Of a stretch of DNA of 64,000 bases, positions 61,437 to 64,000 are shown piece by piece (the stretch's first letter is position 1; the number at the start of each line of letters is the position of its first letter). A program made the translations under genes and the position numbers. Location of the stretch: positions 1 through 64,000 of the forward strand of contig CAYPEJ010000013.1 in NCBI GenBank assembly GCA_964409685.1, written 5' to 3'. The stretch comes from Clostridium_AI sp964409685 (GTDB lineage: Bacteria; Bacillota; Clostridia; Lachnospirales; Lachnospiraceae). Below the pieces are notes generated by a model. It did no database searches. It was not told the DNA's origin and was given only the letters and a program-made list of their open reading frames with translations.

Positions 61437-62009
61437 TTGGCTATTAAAGTTTTTATCGATCAAGGTCATAACCCAAGTGGCTTTAATGCTGGTGCAGAGG
61501 GGTTTGGTCTACGCGAACAAGATATCACATATAATGTAGGGGCATACTTATCAGATATTTTATCTGCTGACTATCGTTTTGAAGCTCGCACTTCCCGTAC
61601 TTCTCCTTACCAGATTCTTGGTACGAATACCAACGAAAGTTTACGTTCTAGGGTGCAAGCTGCCGATTCTTGGCCTGCTGATTATTTTATTAGTATTCAT
61701 TGTAATTCTAATGAAAATCCTGCTATTAATGGAACAGAAGCTTATGTATATGAAGCTTATTCAGATGCTTATTATCTTGGTTTGGATATTGTAGACGAAA
61801 TTGTTCGTCGTGTGGGAACAAGAAACAATCAAGTACGCATCAATCCGTCTCTTTACGTTCTCAGGAAAACGAATATGCCCGCCGTTTTAGTAGAACTTGC
61901 TTATATTTCCAATGAGGAAGATGCTGAAAAACTTCGTGATGATCAGTACCAATTTGCTTATGGAATTTACGTTGGATTGCTCAATTACTTAGGTCTTCCA
62001 CAACTTTAA
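61437..62009 (+). CDS. N-acetylmuramoyl-L-alanine amidase (Amidase_3 type)
   Basis: A 190-residue zinc amidase that cuts the bond between muramic acid and L-alanine. Metal ligands are visible in FIDQGHNPSG (His), GLREQDITYNV (Glu) and ISIHCNSN (His); the catalytic Glu is in VLVELAYISNEEDA. It starts with TTG after an AGAGGCG site. There is no signal peptide or wall-binding domain, which is unusual for a wall enzyme; related forms act in the mother cell or are released on lysis. Confidence 0.92.
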   Translation: MAIKVFIDQGHNPSGFNAGAEGFGLREQDITYNVGAYLSDILSADYRFEARTSRTSPYQILGTNTNESLRSRVQAADSWPADYFISIHCNSNENPAINGTEAYVYEAYSDAYYLGLDIVDEIVRRVGTRNNQVRINPSLYVLRKTNMPAVLVELAYISNEEDAEKLRDDQYQFAYGIYVGLLNYLGLPQL

Positions 62010-62029
62010 TCGATTCCTTTTTATTGGTT

Positions 62030-62068
62030 AAGGGTCAGCAAATAGAATGCTTCTACCCACTGACCCTT
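62030..62068. terminator. Bidirectional terminator between amidase and CDF transporter
   Basis: AAGGGTCAG (62030-62038) pairs with CTGACCCTT (62060-62068), with short T runs on each side. Confidence 0.7.
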
Positions 62069-62075
62069 TCAAATA

Positions 62076-62969
62076 TTACGGTTTATTCGGATTCACATGC
62101 ACCATACAATGTTTTACATCTGGATATGCATTTTCAATTGCCAAATGCACTCGTTCTGCTATCTCATGTCCTTCAAATAGGGTAATTTCCCCGTCTGCAA
62201 CGATATCAATGTCTACATATATCTTCGAACCGAATAATCTTGTTTTCATATCGTCAATTCCCAGTACCCCCTCTTGTTCCATCACAGTTTGCCGCATTTT
62301 CTCCACTAAATCCACATCGCAGGATTCATCAATTAACTTGCGAAAACTATCTATTACAATTTCAACGGCTACTTTCATAATAAAGAATGAAATCAAAATG
62401 CAAGCAATGGGATCACAAACTGGGTGACCTAATTTGGCTCCTGCAATTCCAATAAAACTACCGATGGATGACAATGCATCCGAACGGTGATGCCAAGCGT
62501 CTGCTCGCAAGGCATCGGAATGAATTTTTTCTGCTGCTAGCTTTGTATACCAGTACATTCCTTCTTTTACTATGATAGAAAGAACGGCGGCTACTAATGC
62601 AATCCCTTTTGGTTCTACATACACTTCGCCAGTGTTGAAAAATGCTTTTTGAATGCCAGATACTGCAATTCCAACTCCTGTCAAAAACAAAATTCCTCCT
62701 AATAGAACTGCTGCAATACATTCTATTCTTTCGTGTCCATATGGATGTTTTTCATCGGATTCTTTACTAGAAAGCTTTACTCCAATAATAACTACTACTG
62801 TACTGATTACATCCGAAGCCGAATGAATGGAATCGGATATCATAGCTGCTGATTTTCCTATGATTCCAGCTATAAACTTGAAAAGGAATAAAATAAGATT
62901 AACGACTATCGTATTCCTCGATACAGAAACTGCGATTTTCTCGTGTTCACTTTGTTGGTAAGACAACAA
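62076..62969 (-). CDS. Cation diffusion facilitator transporter
   Basis: A 298-residue membrane protein that exports divalent metals in exchange for protons. Six hydrophobic helices include IGKSAAMISDSIHSASDVISTVVV, which holds the metal-site D-x-x-H-S-x-x-D pattern, and ADAWHHRSDALSSIGSFIG. The cytoplasmic C-terminal domain (about 205-298) follows. The first ATG of the frame is at 63020, but GGAGGGAG at 62974-62981 sits before TTG at 62969, which I prefer as the start. Metal not resolved. Confidence 0.9.
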   Translation of the reverse strand: MLSYQQSEHEKIAVSVSRNTIVVNLILFLFKFIAGIIGKSAAMISDSIHSASDVISTVVVIIGVKLSSKESDEKHPYGHERIECIAAVLLGGILFLTGVGIAVSGIQKAFFNTGEVYVEPKGIALVAAVLSIIVKEGMYWYTKLAAEKIHSDALRADAWHHRSDALSSIGSFIGIAGAKLGHPVCDPIACILISFFIMKVAVEIVIDSFRKLIDESCDVDLVEKMRQTVMEQEGVLGIDDMKTRLFGSKIYVDIDIVADGEITLFEGHEIAERVHLAIENAYPDVKHCMVHVNPNKP

Positions 62970-63032
62970 GTTACTCCCTCCAGAGAATATACTCATTGTT
63001 AATATATGTACCATTTGCAAATAGTTACTATG

Positions 63033-63061
63033 TCTATATAAATGTCTATGTGAAATGTCAA
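63033..63061 (-). promoter_or_regulatory. SigmaA-type promoter of the CDF gene
   Basis: On the minus strand: TTGACA, 17 bases, TATAGA. The predicted start near 63026 leaves no room for a ribosome site before the ATG at 63020, in line with a start further in. Confidence 0.8.
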
Positions 63062-63082
63062 TATAATTTTCTTACACAAACA

Positions 63083-63124
63083 AAGAGCATCTTAGATCGT
63101 CCTTTTGACTTTCTAGATGCTCTT
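63083..63124 (-). terminator. Terminator after the PRK06851-like ATPase gene
   Basis: AAGAGCATCT (63083-63092) pairs with AGATGCTCTT (63115-63124); on the minus strand TTGTTTGTG follows. Confidence 0.65.
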
Positions 63125-63134
63125 ACACATATTG

Positions 63135-64000
63135 TTATTTGTTTAATATACTATTTAAAACTTGGTCTCTTAACAATTCAATCACTTTGAAATCCGTTGC
63201 TGCAATATAATACGCTTCCAATTCATCATGTAATGCCTTTGCTTTTTTTAGATAAGCAATTCCCTCATCTATACACGCACGATAACGAGCCTTAATATCT
63301 TCTAGCGCTTCTGCATTGTCTTCATCTGTATTTGGAACAATTAATTCCTTATACATATCCACAATCACATCATCTTCTCTAGATGGAAAATACTCATGTG
63401 GTGCAGTACTATCAAAGATTACCGTATCAATCTCAGGAAGTAAAATCATATCCAAGCTATTTGGATCAAAGGAACAATGATACACTTCCACATCAAGCCC
63501 TTTCATCTGGGCACGAACTAATAATTTTTTTAATAATGTAGACTTACCGGAACCTGGGCGCCCTTTAATAAAATAGCGATGTTCCATATGTTCAATTAGA
63601 CCTTCTACATAATTAACAGGTCCTTTACAAGTCGTAGCGCCAAAGAAACGATGATGGATTTTACTTTCTTTCGAAAAAACATAGTCTTTCAAAATATCCT
63701 GTATCACGGTTTCTGTCATTTCATTCGCCTTATCGAAATCCATTTTTGTAATGTAAATGGCTTCCCACTCATCGTGTACCTTGATGCCTCTTCCAAATGC
63801 TTCATAGGCACGAGGATAACACTGAGCGATTTTGTCTAACAGTTCTGTAATCTCCTTTTGGGATTCTTTTAACTTCTTCGTGTCCCAAGCAATTCCCAGA
63901 TTCACATATTCCTCAATGCAACCCGGCACATGTGGCTCAATCACATGTGGTGCTGTACCATCCACAATTCCAAATCCAAGTTCACGGACGATAACACCGT
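63135..64000 (-). CDS. PRK06851-like ATPase, 5' part outside the window
   Basis: Only the C-terminal 288 residues or so are present; the open frame runs through the right edge with no start. The visible part begins near VRELGFGIVDGTAPHVIEPHVPG, which is internal to this family, and then has a second ATPase unit with Walker A FIKGRPGSGKSTLL and VIFDSTAPHEYFPSREDD. The repeat of 'VDGTAPH' and 'FDSTAPH' shows two tandem nucleotide-binding halves, as in PRK06851 proteins (about 360 residues in full). Function unknown; often found in sporulating Firmicutes. Confidence 0.85.
   Translation of the reverse strand, partial: GVIVRELGFGIVDGTAPHVIEPHVPGCIEEYVNLGIAWDTKKLKESQKEITELLDKIAQCYPRAYEAFGRGIKVHDEWEAIYITKMDFDKANEMTETVIQDILKDYVFSKESKIHHRFFGATTCKGPVNYVEGLIEHMEHRYFIKGRPGSGKSTLLKKLLVRAQMKGLDVEVYHCSFDPNSLDMILLPEIDTVIFDSTAPHEYFPSREDDVIVDMYKELIVPNTDEDNAEALEDIKARYRACIDEGIAYLKKAKALHDELEAYYIAATDFKVIELLRDQVLNSILNK

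Noticed and set aside
61031..62009. Prophage remnant (repressor plus amidase)
   Set aside because: No structural, integrase or replication genes and no attachment repeats are present; each gene has its own signals.

Overview
The window comes from a low-GC, Gram-positive anaerobe. It is most likely a spore-forming member of the Clostridia, probably Lachnospiraceae. The evidence is the AT-rich sequence with strong AGGAGG ribosome-binding sites, the SCIFF peptide and its maturase next to secDF, yajC and tgt, a type III glutamine synthetase, a tetrahydrofolate riboswitch before folT, CotH and an exosporium-like protein, and a biotin-type carboxyltransferase. No phage, insertion sequence or CRISPR array was recognised. 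Most genes lie on the minus strand.

Layout. 1-6.5 kb: core metabolism (carboxyltransferase, enolase, M32 carboxypeptidase, argH). 6.5-11 kb: a compact five-gene minus-strand operon (ABC ATPase, permease, radical SAM enzyme, M50 membrane protease, 38-residue peptide) with a divergent XRE regulator and repeated palindromes. It has the parts of the Bacillus subtilis YydFGHIJ/EpeXEPAB epipeptide system in a different order. 11-16 kb: folT with its riboswitch, an AraC regulator, glnN and mscS. 16-24 kb: a glycogen and sugar-phosphate group (glgB, DUF624, manA, a ROK kinase), then apt and recJ. 24-29 kb: an apparent operon in which a KdpDE-type two-component system is coupled to pyruvate kinase, a Na/Pi cotransporter and a 38-residue membrane peptide. 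29-36 kb: secDF, SCIFF maturase, SCIFF precursor, a TIGR04086-type membrane protein, a PHP phosphoesterase, yajC, tgt and an HPr-like protein without the usual histidine site.

36-41 kb: a Cys/Asn-rich exosporium-like protein, two tandem tRNA-Trp units each with its own promoter and terminator, an ABC-F ATPase and a YjfB-like small protein. 41-49 kb: a minus-strand operon (LRR protein, VWA protein, MoxR ATPase, YgjP-like metalloprotein, EamA transporter), a lipase and a methyltransferase. 49-52.4 kb: a plus-strand DUF4956-CotH-VTC operon. 52.5-56 kb: a small type II fatty acid/polyketide-like operon (ketoreductase, carrier protein, ketosynthase, short ketosynthase lacking its cysteine). 56-64 kb: iron alcohol dehydrogenase, a cohesin-like protein, an SH3/glucosaminidase wall hydrolase, a small HTH protein, an amidase, a CDF transporter and a truncated PRK06851-type ATPase at the right edge.

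The strongest candidate for an undescribed system is the epipeptide-like locus. Its precursor gene is too short for ordinary gene calling, and its core keeps the tryptophan / beta-branched residue pattern of the B. subtilis peptide. Two radical-SAM peptide systems (epipeptide-like and SCIFF) therefore lie within about 26 kb. Database matches were not run; all family names rest on motifs, length and gene order.
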